From Serinus canaria (Eukaryota > Chordata > Aves > Passeriformes > Fringillidae): 64,000 bases of DNA. The notes beneath the pieces were generated by a model, which saw only the letters and a list, made by a program, of their open reading frames with translations, ran no database searches and was not told the DNA's origin. The position numbers were made by a program, and so were the translations under genes. Location: assembly GCF_022539315.1 (NCBI RefSeq), contig NC_066313.1:31099059-31163058 (forward strand), written 5' to 3'. Of this stretch, positions 35,651 to 48,900 are shown in pieces; the first letter of the stretch is position 1, and each line of letters opens with the position of its first letter.

Positions 35651-38600
35651 TGCATAAATTAAATCACTTCACTCATCTTTTCTGGGTTCCTGTTTCTGTG
35701 TTCAGACATTCTCATTGTGATTTTCCCCCCTTTTTCCTTATATTTAACCAAAATTATCTTTTTTGCAGCTTGTTGTCACAGCCTCTTTACTGTGCAACTC
35801 CCAGAGGAGCCTTACTCTTTCATCTCTACATCTCTTTGTTAAGCATCTGAAGTCAAAATCTCCTGCTTCTTGTTCTCCCCTCTCAGCTGAATAAACAAGC
35901 TCTGTCAACCTGTCTCTGAATTTCTTCTGTTTGCCTTGGCCTGTTGGGTTGCATTTACTGATGTAAGCTGTTGCTTGCTGAGATGGATTCTCTAGCTGTC
36001 ACTAAAATCCAAGCATCCTTCACATTAGAAATTTTGCCATTGGTTAAAAGACAACCCCTTATTATTGTGAAACTCTTGTGGAACTCCTGAATGACAGCAA
36101 AAAATATTTTCGTTCCTTCTAAGACTTGAAAGTCATCTGAATTTCACCCCAGACTGGATATTTAATGGAATAATGCAGATAAAAAAGCTGTAGAAATATG
36201 CCTTGCAGTGCTCAGTTTTGCTTCTCTGACAGCTGTCTCCTAATTTTGCCATGCTGTGTGTTCAGCTATGGAGCTCTTGCTTTATTGTTCAGTGCTTTGG
36301 TTTCTATTACTATGAAACCTCTATTCCCTCCACTTGTGCTTTCTTCTTCTAGAAAATTTGGAATGCTGGATCAAAGGTTAAAAACTCAATATAAGAAATA
36401 ACTTGCAGGAGTTTTATATGTTTCAATAATTTGCTACTATAATGAAAATGAGGCATTATCTGCAAAAATATCTTAAAAAGAGAAGCAAAGGCAGAAGAAT
36501 ATTGGAACCAAGTGTGAAACCATTATAATTTACACATTGATGCTATTTTCATAAATCAGCTGATCTGCGCAATAAACATTGAATATAAAATGGATGTTTT
36601 GTCCATCACTTCATATTTCTAAGGCTAGCTGATCAAAACCTGAATGCAGATTGGTATTTGACTTAAAACTTGTTGTCTTAAAAAATTACAATAAAATGCT
36701 GGATATTAATATCCTAAAGTCTGGAAGATTCAAAATCAGGGCAATGAGCACATCTCAGAGACACTTCTATAAAATAAGTTGGATTTTGGTTCATATCTTT
36801 TTTCTTTAGCTTAATGTGAATACGCTTAAATGCTGGCTCTGTGCAGATGACCTTCATCACTAGAGAATCCTTGGATGATGAGGAGTGATTGAAGAGAAAC
36901 TTTTAATTAGTTATTCCCCATGAGAGGGAGGATGATTGCCCTCAAAACCAGGAAATTCCAGCTTTCAGCATGAAGGGATTATTTGTAAAAGGTGCATGTT
37001 AGACAGCTGTTAATACTCAATTTACTTCTGAGCTGCATACTTAACATCTTGACAAAATATTTATTAATTTATCCCATTCTCTTTATGCAATCTCATATTC
37101 AGTGATGACCCAGAGAGCTGCCACGTGAGCCTAAGAAATAAACAACCAAAAGTACTTAAAAAGAAGATATGGTAGAATGTGGCAGGAGAGCCGTTTGTGA
37201 TGTTAGAGCTCACCCTTCTGAAAAGTCAAATTTGCTGGGGCAAATTTCCATGAGTCTGTTTGGATTGTGCTGTACCTTCTTCAGAAACATCACCCCCTTG
37301 CACAAAGTCACTTTTGAGCCATCAGGAAATCGCAATTCGAGAAATGGAAGGAAAGTAAGAAATTTGTGCAAAACTCCTTGACCTGTAAAAAGTGATGTGG
37401 CATTGCCATAATAACAGTTGTGTGATCATTTTGGGAAGGTTCAGTAGAGAGAAAGCCACAGGGAAATGTTGGAAAATTGATAAATATCAAATATGACTGG
37501 GTATAAAATATTGCTCTTCCTTCAAAACAAAAGCACAGCTCACTATGAAAGAAATTCCAATTATTACATCTAATTACAAGGAAGCCTAAATCACCGTGGG
37601 TTTTAATTTCTAAATCCAAACTCTAATAAAAAGAATAATTAACATCTACACAGAATATACTCGTTCACACTACATGTAATATTACATTGACTTCCAGGGT
37701 TTTATAGAGCTTGAAAGAATTTAATGCTCAATAAGAAGCTTAGAGAGAAGAAACTGAAAATATGAGAGGGCTAAAAATATTTATTTGTGAAATGTCCCAT
37801 TTATGTATAGCTTTATCCAAAGCATTTCCTCTAATATTTCTTCCCAATGGTATTAAGGCCTTGAATCGGCAATGCACTTAAAAGTAATTTTTACATTTTC
37901 TTGCATCTCAGGGATTGATTTTAGCTTGTATTTCTGTATTTCCCTGAACTATGTATATATGGGAGTATTTAAAAATCTACAAAGTTACAAATTGGTCAGT
38001 GTTTCATGGAGATGCCATGAAGAAAATATTAGGATGTCTGTCAAATAACATTTGAAAAAGAAGGTAAACATACTGAATATAGAAAAAAACAAACAAACAA
38101 ACAAACAAAAACTTGAAAGAGCCAAAAAAAGGACATGATAGTTGATAATCTTTAAAGAGAGTTATTAGAGGAAAAATATTTTATTCTATCTGGAAAACTA
38201 ATGATTGTTTACCAAATATTTTCTTTCTTTCAGATGCAATGATATATAATTTGGCATAGTTGTATACATCTTATAATAGATACTTAATTTATACATGTTA
38301 ATATCAATTAAAGAGAAGCTGTTGTACTCTGGAATTCACTGAACTGAACCTTGATTGAAGACTGGGCACATATCTGTGAGGTAAGGATGAGATCCCTTGT
38401 AAAGCTACAGAAAGGTGGATTTTGGACACTGAAACACTGAATATTTAGTCAACCTAATCTAAATCTTCCTAACCTGCTGCAGTTGCCTCTCAGAAATAAA
38501 TGCTTATAGCTGCTAGCTAGTGGATTTTGTGCCCTTACTACTCTGAGAAGATCATTCCTCCCTTAACAGCTAAAATTATTGGTATTCTCCTCATTTCCAT

Positions 38601-39374
38601 ATACCTTTAGGGTCAGAACTTACTGACAGCTGTGCAGCTCTCAGAGATGCCTTGAGGGTTGCTGAAAGGCACCAGAAGTTAACCCACACCCAGCTTACCC
38701 AGAAATACTTTTTCCATAGCTGTTTCTGCCTCCCTTCTCTGTCTAGAATGTCTCAGATACTCCTTGTTTGCATGCACAGTGAGCAAGCAGGTTTTGTGGT
38801 AGGATTTTTGGAGGGAGGTTGTAGTGGGCCCTGTGAGCCCAAGTACAAAGGATTGGTGTAGTGTGAAATTAGGGTTGTAAGTGATTACCACAATGGAAAA
38901 GTTCCACCCTATAACTCTTTAATGACCTTCAGCTCTGATATGTAAATGTGTAACAGAGCAGATCAAGGAGAATTTGTACACCAAAGATGGCAATTCTCTT
39001 TCACATGGAAAATATAAATTGTTGAAGCACTGCTTATATCTGAATTACCATTCAGTTTTCTGAGCCCTTTGTCCACAGAGGTTTTGTTTTCTGCTTCTTT
39101 TGAATGCATTTCTCTTTCTTTCTGAGGTGATAGAGAGATGCTGTACCCCTGTTTCCAGAAACCCTTGTCAATTTAATTTTCTGAATTCTCTGTAATTTTA
39201 TACTGGAGTTTAATTATGGTTTTACTGCAGTAAAAACCTCTGATTTTGGATGATTTAAAGAGGAAAACCCTTTCCTTGCTTCACTTTTACACTTGAGTGC
39301 TCATGCTGACATCATTTAACATGCTTTAAAGATGATGAAGAGAACATTGGGGCTCTCCTTGACTTCTTACAAAA
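35651..39374. other. Unique DNA, no gene
   Basis: No gene or transposon recognised across about 3.7 kb. It contains a short (CAAA)n tract at 38086-38110. Confidence 0.5.
38086..38110. repeat. Short (CAAA)n microsatellite
   Basis: About five AAAC units in an A-rich context. Confidence 0.85.
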
Positions 39375-39558
39375 ATGGGCACTAGTACAGGTTGCTCCAA
39401 CACGTTGTAGCTTCTCCATCCCTGGAAGTGTTGAAGGCCAGGTTGGATGGGACTTTGAGCAACCTGTGGAAGTTGTCCCTGCCCACAGTGGAGAGCTGAA
39501 ACTAGATGGTCTTTAAAGTCCCTTCAAACCCAAACCATTCTAGGATTCCAGGATTCTT
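39375..39558 (+). mobile_element. CR1 LINE fragment, 3' end
   Basis: Forward CR1. GGGCACTAGTACAGGTTGCT, TCTCCATCCCTGGAAGTGTT, AAGGCCAGGTTGGATGGGAC, TAGATGGTCTTTAAAGTCCC and AACCCAAACCATTCTAGGAT, then a duplicated gattcca tail. Confidence 0.95.
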
Positions 39559-40224
39559 TCTATCAGATGAGTCAGGCATAAAGCCCCATGGCAGCTCAGC
39601 AAGCTTGGAATCCTCTTATGGCTCCCCACTTTCTGAGGATCCCTGCAACATTGTCATGACCACTAAATCATGTCAACACTGACACTGGGATATGGAGTCC
39701 TTTGCATGTATTCATGGATGCTCCCCCTGCTGTGAAGCCAGATTTTTCTACAAAAAAATTAACTAGATGGGTCTAAGAAGAAAGACTGATAGATTAAAAT
39801 TGATCCAAACAATGGAATCTGTGTGTAGATCTAAATCCCAATTTCATTAAAGTGACCAGGAAAATATAATCTCTTTCAAAACCAGGATGTGGTTTGGGCT
39901 GAGTTTAGACAGAGGTATCCTGCCTAAGTAGGCTGTTCACAACAACAGACATTTAAGCACATTGTAATATGAAAAATACCTTCACTCCCATGGAGTTTTA
40001 AATCTTACATAGAATTGAGTTCAGCAAAAGCATGAGTTCAGTTAAAGAGTTCCACCTCTTTTAGTTTTATCACCAGTGATAGAAGAATAATAATCGTGAA
40101 GCTGATACAAAGATAAAGTCAAGCTGCTAAGAAGCCAAACCACACAAAATAATAGTGCTCTTTGTGGCTATACTTTTTTCATATTTTCTACTAATAAATT
40201 TTATTATCCATAAAAAGCAGTACT

Positions 40225-40226
40225 GA

Positions 40227-40306
<80 letters not shown>

Positions 40307-40336
40307 AGAAAGAAGAAAGAAAGAAAGAAAAAGAAA
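40225..40336. repeat. Long (GAAA)n microsatellite
   Basis: About 21 pure GAAA units (40225-40308) followed by imperfect GAA/GAAA units to 40336. The strand bias is purine/pyrimidine. The antisense frames rich in S, F and L (40127-40429) arise only from this repeat. Confidence 0.97.
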
Positions 40337-40569
40337 TATTGTGAAGATATTTCCATAAACACTCATCTGCCACATGAAATGTGTTAATGATATTATTTCT
40401 TGCCCTGGTGGGTGTGCTGTCACAGGCAACCGTGTTTTACTCTAATGCTGGAGAAAAAAGAATTTTAAGCTTTCTCAATTTCCCTGAGGGGAAAAGTAAA
40501 AGAAATCACATAGCTTTCCCATAGGCTGTTGTAGCTTAGGAATGGTATTTCTCAATTTAATGTTCCCTC

Positions 40570-40796
40570 TGAAACACTCCAAACCATGCGCCACTCACTC
40601 ATTCACCTTTCTCCCTCCCACATCCCCCCCGCAAAGGACTGGAGGGGAGAGCTGGAGGAACAAAAGGCAACAAACAGTAACAGCAACAAAGCTAATGACA
40701 GAGGGTACAAGAAAGAGGTGAGTGATTCCCATGGGAACCCATGGCACCACCTGACATTTTCTGATCTGGAGGGACCCCTTCCCCTGTCCCTGCCTC
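40570..40796 (-). mobile_element. Possible ERV LTR piece next to a CR1
   Basis: CACTCACTCATTCACCTTTC, then CCCCCCGCAAAGGACTGG and AGGAACAAAAGGCAACAAAC resemble the terminal part of avian LTRs (C-rich run followed by an AAAGGACTGGGGG-like stretch). The remainder is not recognised. The CR1 tail starts immediately after it. This is a tentative call on style and partial word matches. Confidence 0.35.
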
Positions 40797-41110
40797 TAAG
40801 AGAGCTGGAGGGGGAGTTTTGACAAAGGCATGGCGTGACAGGACAAGGAGTAATTGGCTTCAAACTGTCAGGGGGAAGGTTTAGGTTAGATATGAGAAAG
40901 AAATTCTTTACTGTGAGGGTGGTGAGGCACTGGCACAGGTTGCCCAGAGATGTTTTGGCTGACCCATGTCTGGAAACATTCAAGGCCAAGCTGGATGGGG
41001 CCCCGAGCAACTTGGTCTAGTGGAAGGGGTCCCTGCCCATGCAGTGGGGTTTAGAAATAGATGACCTTTAAGGTCTCTTCCAATCCACAACATTTTGTGA
41101 TTCCATGATT
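40797..41110 (+). mobile_element. CR1 LINE fragment, 3' end
   Basis: Forward CR1 over 300 bases long. GAGGGGGAGTTTTGACAAAG, CAGGACAAGGAGTAATTGGC, AGAAATTCTTTACTGTGAGG, GTTGCCCAGAGATGTTTTGG and CATTCAAGGCCAAGCTGGAT occur in order, ending ATTTTGTGATTCCATGATT. The + frame at 40835-41020 preserves an [21 protein letters not shown] ORF2 C-terminus. The antisense frame (40603-41010) is a by-product. Confidence 0.96.
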
Positions 41111-41320
41111 ATCTCCTTATTTTTATATTCAAATTCAGCTATTCAGTTTTCCTGGGGAAAGAAAAATCAAGTACAGCAGAATTACATTTGTATTGAAAGG
41201 GGTAGGAGTCACCATGGTATTTATGACAAGTGAAAATTAACAGCAGGGGACCAAATCAAAATCCTCTTAAATGGATTGACAATACATTGAGGCCAAGGAA
41301 GACTGAGCTCCTATAATTTT

Positions 41321-41850
41321 TCAGAGAGTAAAATCTGTTGACTTGCTTTGTCCCTTTACATGCAGGACACAGTTGTGACTGTTTCTGCTCCTCCAGGGTA
41401 CCGTGGTGAAGATCATCCCCTCACCAAGTGCAGTGGGGGGAAATTCCAGGGCAGTGACATGCCTTCTACGATTAGTTCCCACAACATGTATGCTCATCTC
41501 CATGAGCTTGAGTTTCACAACAGAAAAAGTAAATCATTGCAGTGGGAGGTTGCAGAAAGGCAGATTTGGTAACCAAGTGCTTTGGGACAGTATGGCACAC
41601 TAAAATTTTTTTAGATTTTTCCAAAGGCACAGCTGGGTTTATTCAGACCATCCCATTTCAGGCTGTGGGAGGTGCTCCAAATCCACCTTACAAGTGGGAT
41701 GTGTCCCCAAGTGTTAGTGTCCCTAAATGCTCTTGATGGGAAACCTGCAGAAGCCATAGTCTTCTCTGCAATTAGCTCTCTAGTAGTTAAATAGCATATC
41801 TGGTTTCCCAAGAAAGAACCTATGAATTTACCAGCAAAAAAACTGGTCAA
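41321..41850 (-). mobile_element. Unexplained stop-poor island, possible LTR
   Basis: Higher GC than its surroundings and relatively free of stops on both strands (frames at 41348-41572, 41403-41603, 41542-41736 and antisense ones). On the minus strand TCTGAATAAACCCAGCTGTG carries a polyadenylation signal in an LTR-like setting. No protein family and no known repeat family was recognised. A solo LTR or other retroelement piece is the favoured guess. Confidence 0.25.
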
Positions 41851-43276
41851 AAGTGGTGTCTGGTTTGAACCAAAATAAAATCTCTTAGGAAGCTCAAGAT
41901 CAGAGATTCTTCTTTCACCTGCACTGTATCTTCAACAAGAAAACCCACTTTGATGGGACAGTAAGGATAGGAAAGGTTTGCATTAGGATTCCTAGCTGAA
42001 CAGGTATTTTCAGATAAAGCATCAGGCCAGAAATGTAATCATCACGAAGCTGCTAAACTGGGTATTCTTCAGCCAAATCTCATGCCAATTAATTCTAACA
42101 GTCACTGGGTTAGGCACAGAGTGGTGATACTCAGCTTTTGGCAGGTGCTGTGTAGGACTGAGCTGCTGGCAGCTGAGGATAAGATCTAGGAGCACACCAG
42201 CTGAGCAGGAATCTCAAAAATCTCCAGAGGGCCCTCCTTTTCTGTTCCTCCACACCTATTCTATTCCTCAATTAATCTTTATTTAAAAACCATTGTACTA
42301 AGTACTACCTCCATTCTTGATGTAACATAACAGAAGATAGTAGCAGTATTAGAGCAAACATGCATTTTCTTCACAGTGCTTTGGCTTTTTGCAGTATCTC
42401 AGTTTTCCACATAATTTAGAAATTTATTCTATAAATCCATGGGAGGTTTAGTAATTGGCAATGAGCACATTATCATCTGCATTCTTGTACCTAAAAGCCT
42501 TTAAAGTAGAAAAGGTAGGAGAGAAAAACAAAGCTAGGAGATGATTGTTTGAAGCTGGTCCATAATATCTGCTGATAATTCTTCTGATGCTATTAATTCT
42601 ATCACTTTAATTCTATTGATATTATTAGCTTGTGCTTTTACTAGGAAATTTAAGAAGAAGAAGGTCGTACCTCAAATATTTTCTTTATTATTAGAGGCTG
42701 CAGAGATAATCCAAGATTTATGGAGCCTTTGAGGCTTTGAAGCAGTAGCTACTAATGGATGAAATGTTTTGTGTATTGGAAAAGGAAGGAAAACAGAAAA
42801 AAGAGCAATGCATTTCTGCACAGTCTCCTGAGTGGAAAGCATAAATGTCTCATTATTATTTCTGATTTGCTTTCAACTTTTCAACTCAAGTTTAAAGATT
42901 CTACAGAAAGATTAGGCTTTAGAATTGTCTGTCTCAAATGTTATAGATGTAAATGTATTTCATTAAAAGAGGGATGTATTTAAATAGAAAAAGTAATCAA
43001 GTGAAATTTCAGCTCATAGACATCAATGAAAGCTTTTGCATTGCTTTCAGCAGAGCCAGCATTTCACCAAGACATTTCATTTAAAAATCAAGTCAAAACC
43101 GCTTTCTTTTTTGTCATGTCTCTATATTTCAGATTTTAAAAAAAAGGTTCACTGAAGCTCACGGAACAAAAAACTATTAAATTCAAAATTAATGTTATTG
43201 AACTATTTAGCCATACTACTGAGAATATAAACGGGTTTGGCAATCTCTCTTCATGAGAGCACTGCTGTGGCTGCAG

Positions 43277-43291
43277 CCCCTAGATGGCACT
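43277..43291 (+). promoter_or_regulatory. CTCF-like binding motif
   Basis: CCCCTAGATGGCACT matches the vertebrate CTCF core consensus CCASYAGRKGGCRSY at 14 of 15 positions; only the third base (C for A) deviates. It sits in a locally GC-richer 100-bp patch within AT-rich DNA. CTCF sites anchor chromatin loops and domain borders. Occupancy cannot be judged from sequence. Confidence 0.5.
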
Positions 43292-43434
43292 GCTAGAAGT
43301 GATCTTGCGAGCCAACCAGACAGTCACAGTTCCACAGAACAAAATACATTTTGGCAGTGGTGGTGAAGCTTACAGCAACAGGTACCTTGTTCTTTTCCTA
43401 AAACTCTGTCCTTAATGGAGCGGTTTGTTTTTTG

Positions 43435-43459
43435 TTTTTTTTTTTTTTTTTTTTTTTTT
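43435..43459 (+). repeat. T25 homopolymer
   Basis: Twenty-five T preceded by TTTGTTTTTTG and followed by GTTTTAGTCTTTTTCCAG. No retrocopy was recognised next to it on the minus strand. Confidence 0.92.
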
Positions 43460-45739
43460 GTTTTAGTCTTTTTCCAGTGTCTAGCAAGTATGCAAATTCA
43501 TACTCATGAAAATAAGTGTTGTCAAAGGATTTGAAAATTCACATCACAAATGTGATTTTATCTGCATCATTTTATGGACCCCATTTAGCATTACAGGATG
43601 TTTGTGAGGCATAATTGGCTAAAAGCTACCATTTAAGCTCTTCTAAGGATTGGATTGACCTCATATAACTTTCAGGATGGGATTCAGGTTGGTTCTCACA
43701 CAACAGAGTTAATATCTCTGTGAACTGTGTGCTCATGTCTTTCTGCTGCTGTTCCAATAGGATATAAATTTCCAATTATTATCTCTATGATTTCCATGAG
43801 GATATATCAAGTATATCAGTATATTTCAAATGGTACAATAAGCCTGTATAAAGACAGCTGAATTCTGATCCTGACAATTTATTAAATGAATTGCACATAA
43901 TTTAAATTGAATGAGGAACTGAATAACCAGTGATATTCTGGAGAGACTGGAAATTAATGACATAGGATTGCAAAAATTTTGCTCATGCCTGTCCTCAAAA
44001 CAAAATACTTCCTCTTTCATGGAAACACATTTTACAGTGCAATACAAAGTCATCAGCTTTAACTGCATCTCTAATTCTGTCCTACCTTCTAAATAAAAAG
44101 ACCAAGCTTGAGAGACAAACTGACTTTAAAGCCTGGCTATTAAATTTTATTGCAATTATATAGGGGTGGAGTGGGGAGAATAACATGCAAAAAAGTCACT
44201 GTAAATACATTCCCTGTCAAGAAATTTAGGATAGGACATGACCACTATCACAAAAAAGTTAAAGAAAGATCTTTGCATTGCAGAAAGTAATGCCTTTTCC
44301 ATGGCTGGCCATTAGATTAGATGGATTAGGCAACAAATGAAGTGTAAAGGAAAGGGTGTGTTAGCATTTGCCAGCAATAATTGTGCCCTGATGCAAGTGC
44401 AACTTGGAAAGAGTGCTCAGTTGAACTCCTCAGTGGGAGATAATGTACCTGCTTGTGCCTACCCTACAAAATAGCTAATATTGTCTTGTGACACCAGAAA
44501 TTTGTGTCAGAAAAAGACACTCAGGGTAAGTCCAACTGAAAAATTATTCCTCTGCAAAAGTGAATGCAAAACAAATTTGAAAATTTTCTCCATTTTCAGT
44601 GGCAGCATTGTAATAGTCATTTTACCTCATTATATTTATGCAAGGTTTGGGGGGATAAAGGTCCACTGAATTTATGGCAACATAAGATCCATCATCCACA
44701 GGCTCTTTATTTTACACCTTTGTGTCAGAACACCAGAGGCTGTAAATCATAGCTGTCATCAGTGTCTTGGAGTGCCTGACAGGTTTCTCTGTTCTTTCTT
44801 CAATGACATTTTGACACTTTGGAATTTTTGTTCTGATCCGTGAGCGTGTAGGTGAATGAGTAGCTCATGTATAAGTCATGAGACAAGACTGAACAGCAAG
44901 AGCAAGGGCCAGCAGTGATATCAGAGATGAGCTCCCTCCCTCTAATCTCTGAATGTATAAAGCAGTCTGAGGATGAGTAGGCAACATACCATTCAAATAA
45001 AATACAAAAATATACCAGTAGCTACTGTATATCTATCTAGATAACTCAATTTTCTATGTAACTGAGAAATAACAATAATTAAAATATTTTGCATTAAAAA
45101 GCACGTATTTTTTTAATGGCAATCATAAGAAAGAGGAACAGCATCAAGAAAACACTGGTTTGGGAAGTAGATCTGAAAGGTCTGAACACCTCATGCCTAA
45201 CAATGAGTACAGATGGCATCAATACCAAAGAAAAGAAAAAATTCCAAGAAATCCACACAAACGTTATTTCTATAGGCTAAGGTAAAAGAAATCTATTAGT
45301 CATACAGTTCATGCATGGCAAACCCACCCAAAGGAATAAGGATCCATTTCAGAAAAATTAAAAAAGAAAAATTAGGGTGTCCATTACACTTTTTTCTACA
45401 TCCTGGTGCAATTTCCATTATTTTTGGCACTTTGACTTTGCTTGTTCTTTAATTTGTCATAGAAAGCCCCTTTTGTCTCACGTAGAGTGGAACCAAGAGA
45501 CAGGAGGCTATAAATAAAAGTGAAAGGGGCATGCCAAAACTCAAAAGATGCTGCATGCAGCACCCAGACAAAGGTTCCTAAAGCATTTTCTAAAGGCTAA
45601 CCTGTCTCTACTCCCTTCTCCCACAATGGCTATAATGTGATCCAAATGAAGGTCATCCTAGTTGAGCAAAGGGCAGGCAATGCAGCACACATACTTCTTT
45701 GCAATGTGATGGGTAACATTGATCAAAATTGTTTTCCAT

Positions 45740-45900
45740 GAATCACAGAATCATAGAAAAGTTTAGGTTGGAAGTCACCCTAAAGACCATTCAGTTTCAA
45801 CCCCTCTGCCTTGGGAAGGGACAACTTCTAGTAGACCAGATTGCTCAGAGCCCCATCCAACCTGGCCATGAACATTGCCAGGGGTGGGACAGCTGCAATG
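45740..45900 (-). mobile_element. CR1 LINE fragment, 3' end
   Basis: Inverted CR1. GAATCACAGAATCATAGAAA, GTTTAGGTTGGAAGTCACCC, CAACCCCTCTGCCTTGGGAA, GCTCAGAGCCCCATCCAACC and CATTGCCAGGGGTGGGACAG occur in order. Confidence 0.95.
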
Positions 45901-48900
45901 TAGGTCGCCTGTACAGGATCTATTGTGTGAGACTAGGAACTAACAGGAAATAGCAGCCAGCTTTGTGTTTACCTCCAAGGTCAAGCAGCATTAGCTATCC
46001 TTAGGGATCTCTCACCAAAGAGCAGGGAGTTTTCCTGGCTGTGTCTCTTGGTGCAGGATGAACTCCTGTCAGAGGGAGTCAGAGCTAGAGCACCAGCAAG
46101 CACATAACCTGCACTTCCACAATACAACCTATTTTTCCTGCTGCTGCTTGGAGATAACAATGCACTACATAAAGGAAAGCAGGCCAGCTTCCAGTTAATC
46201 CATAACAATGCAGGGATGAAGATAACCCCCCTCAGACACATTTCCTTCAAAAGGTAAAACACAGGACAGAGCATGGCTGACGATTCTGTGAAGTCTCACT
46301 GAGCTACAGCATGAGAGAGTGTATAGCACTTTAAGCAAGAGATCTGCCTTGCCCTGTGTTATGGCTTCATTTGGAGCCAGCATTGAATGTCTAGAGACAA
46401 GTTAAAGAAATGGGTCCATTATAAAGTGATCCTTTTTCTGTGCCTCTCAAATTTGGGAATCAATAGGTTTTATGATTTCCTGGGGGAGAGGTGAAACCAG
46501 TTATAAGAACAACTGGCATTTTGAGATATTTTTGTCTCCTAGGTCTCTGGCACAGAGAACAGCTAATATTAGTGATGCAACAGAAATAACTGTACTAAGT
46601 ATATTAATTAAATTTTCTGAAAATCCCTCTCCCATCATTAAGAAGCCTGTTTTCACAGATTGCTATCTGAGGTTGTACAAAACGTTTTTAAGGATTAAGT
46701 GTGACTTTGACCCCTTAATTATTGATTGGAAAAGGGAGGTTGCACATTTGGAAAGGCTCTTGAAGTGAAGAGTGTTTGTGAAGGCAAGCATAGAAGAATA
46801 CAAATTTTCAGTGTAGCACTGGTAGAGGATTTTGACAGCCAGCTACAGATATTATTTCTGATCCAAGCATCCTGCATCACTTCATGTTGTGTAACACTGC
46901 TTAGATGAACCTCTGTCTCCACAGCTGTAATTCCTTTTTGGTGGTTAGGATTCTTAGGCAGCTGTCCAGCCTTCCCATATTAGCTACCAAAGCTGAAAAT
47001 AACTCCTGTGAGTCATACAGCTGGCTCTTTGATACCTGCATGCTCAGGTTCCACAATGGTGCTGACTGAGAACAGCTTTTCAGCTGCCTAAGAGAGAGGC
47101 TTATGAAATGTCTTTTAAAAAAGAAAGAAAAAAAAGAAAAGTTGTATTCCCAAATGTGGCCCCAGAGCAGTACACAGCTCCTTTTTTAGGAATCCCACCT
47201 TGGCTAAGGTGAGATAAAAATACTCATGTTATCTGCTCACTCTGATAACAGAGATACATGGCATGCTAAGTTCAAAGACAGGAGTACAGTTTTACCAGAA
47301 CATCCTAAGGAAGGATTAGAGATGAAGTTTGTGTTTGGGAAAGCATTTATGGAATGAAATCAAATTGTTATACTTGGCATTTGTAGAGTACAAAGGAAAA
47401 TTCATTAGATTTAGTAGAGGTGGGGTCAGACTTTAGAGTACAGACATCTAAACTGCACATTGCACTCCAGAAAACCCATTAGTTCAGACAATCTGAACAA
47501 ATGAACCCATATGTATTGCTTAAAATCTTATTTAGATATGCACAGGGATTTTTAGGATTGTACATGTTCTGGCTTGGAAGGTACCTGAGGACATCCTGTG
47601 ACTCAGTGCTACACTGCCATTATCCTCTGCTATATTGGAGAATATCCATATGGCTGCTCTTTCTTCTGCTGGACCCTCTCTGACAACAACATGTGAAGCC
47701 ACTATTCCATTTAAATAGGAACTCTAAAGCTCAGATGTACCTATGAAAGGAAGAATACCTCTCCCAGCTCATATGGTACATTTAGAACAAAATGTGCTTG
47801 TTCTCTCCCAAGTTTCCAAACTAACGTTCTGTCTTAAAGGGCTGAATGTTCCTGTTCATCTTACAGTCCTGGCACACCCTGAGGAGGCTAGCACTGAGTA
47901 CCAGGAGTTAACCCAGACTTCCAAAATGTCCACTCAGGTTGAAGAAGGTGTGAAAAGAAATAGGAACTCCAAATCTACTATCTATCCAAATTAAGCTACT
48001 AATACAATAGCTAAACTCCCAGTACACCCTTGTCTTATACAATATAAGAATTATATCACCAAAAATAAAGAAGAGGACATCAGGGGTCTGATGCAATTCA
48101 AAATAGCAAGAGGGCCTCAATGCATAAGAATGTATAAAATCCTGATGCTTTAACTCACAAATTATGCCTGCTTAGTTGGGTTGTAAAACAAAGAATTCAC
48201 TTTGTATAGAATGAACTCTACAACCCTCTAGTAAGAGTTAAGACATTCTTGAACATTCAGGTTTAAGTACACCATAAGACAATTCATAACACTGGTCCTG
48301 AAAGCTTTCTTTTAATTTTTAGTAAAAAACCCAAAATTAGTCCAAAAATAGAGTCCTAGAGGTTGCTAATAAAAAATAGGAAAAATGTGCTGGATTTACT
48401 ATATTCTCATTGTCATTCTTGTTGACTATCTCCTAATCTAAGAATCTGTTAACTCTAACTTTTGAATTAGTTATTTTTTGAATAGTTTGACTGCCATGTA
48501 AATTCTTTGCAAAGCTATTTGTGTGTGTCAGTGAGTGATGGCTTGAGGCTTTTTTTCAGAATGTCTAGGTTTAGAATAAAGGGTGAATGAAGCATTCCTT
48601 TAAATCAGTGTATTGATTTAAAAAGGTTGTTGGGTTATTTTTAACTTCAGCTATTTGTCTGCCACCAAAGAGCTTCAGTGGCCATTCTGCAGCTAGAAGC
48701 GTCTTCGGTTTTTGAGAAGTAGTGGTTATGTTGGTTTGCCAGGCCAGTACTTCCCATCATTTTGGAGTAGTTGAAGCAGTGATGTACTATTCAGAATTGG
48801 GATGTTTAACCACATCTTTATATAATTTCTTTTTAAACTAGGTGTTGAACAGATATATTTTCTTTTGGTTTAATAAATGTTGTGTTTATGTAAGTATCTA

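Larger units (their letters stand above)
41851..45739. other. Mostly unique DNA; CTCF-like site and T-run
   Basis: No gene or transposon recognised. It holds the CTCF-like motif at 43277-43291 and the T25 run at 43435-43459. Confidence 0.5.

Noticed and set aside
40127..40429. S/F/L-repeat protein
   Set aside because: Translation of the (GAAA)n microsatellite complement.
40603..41010. 135-codon minus-strand frame as a gene
   Set aside because: It is antisense across a CR1 tail and an LTR-like segment; its sequence is the complement of repeat DNA.
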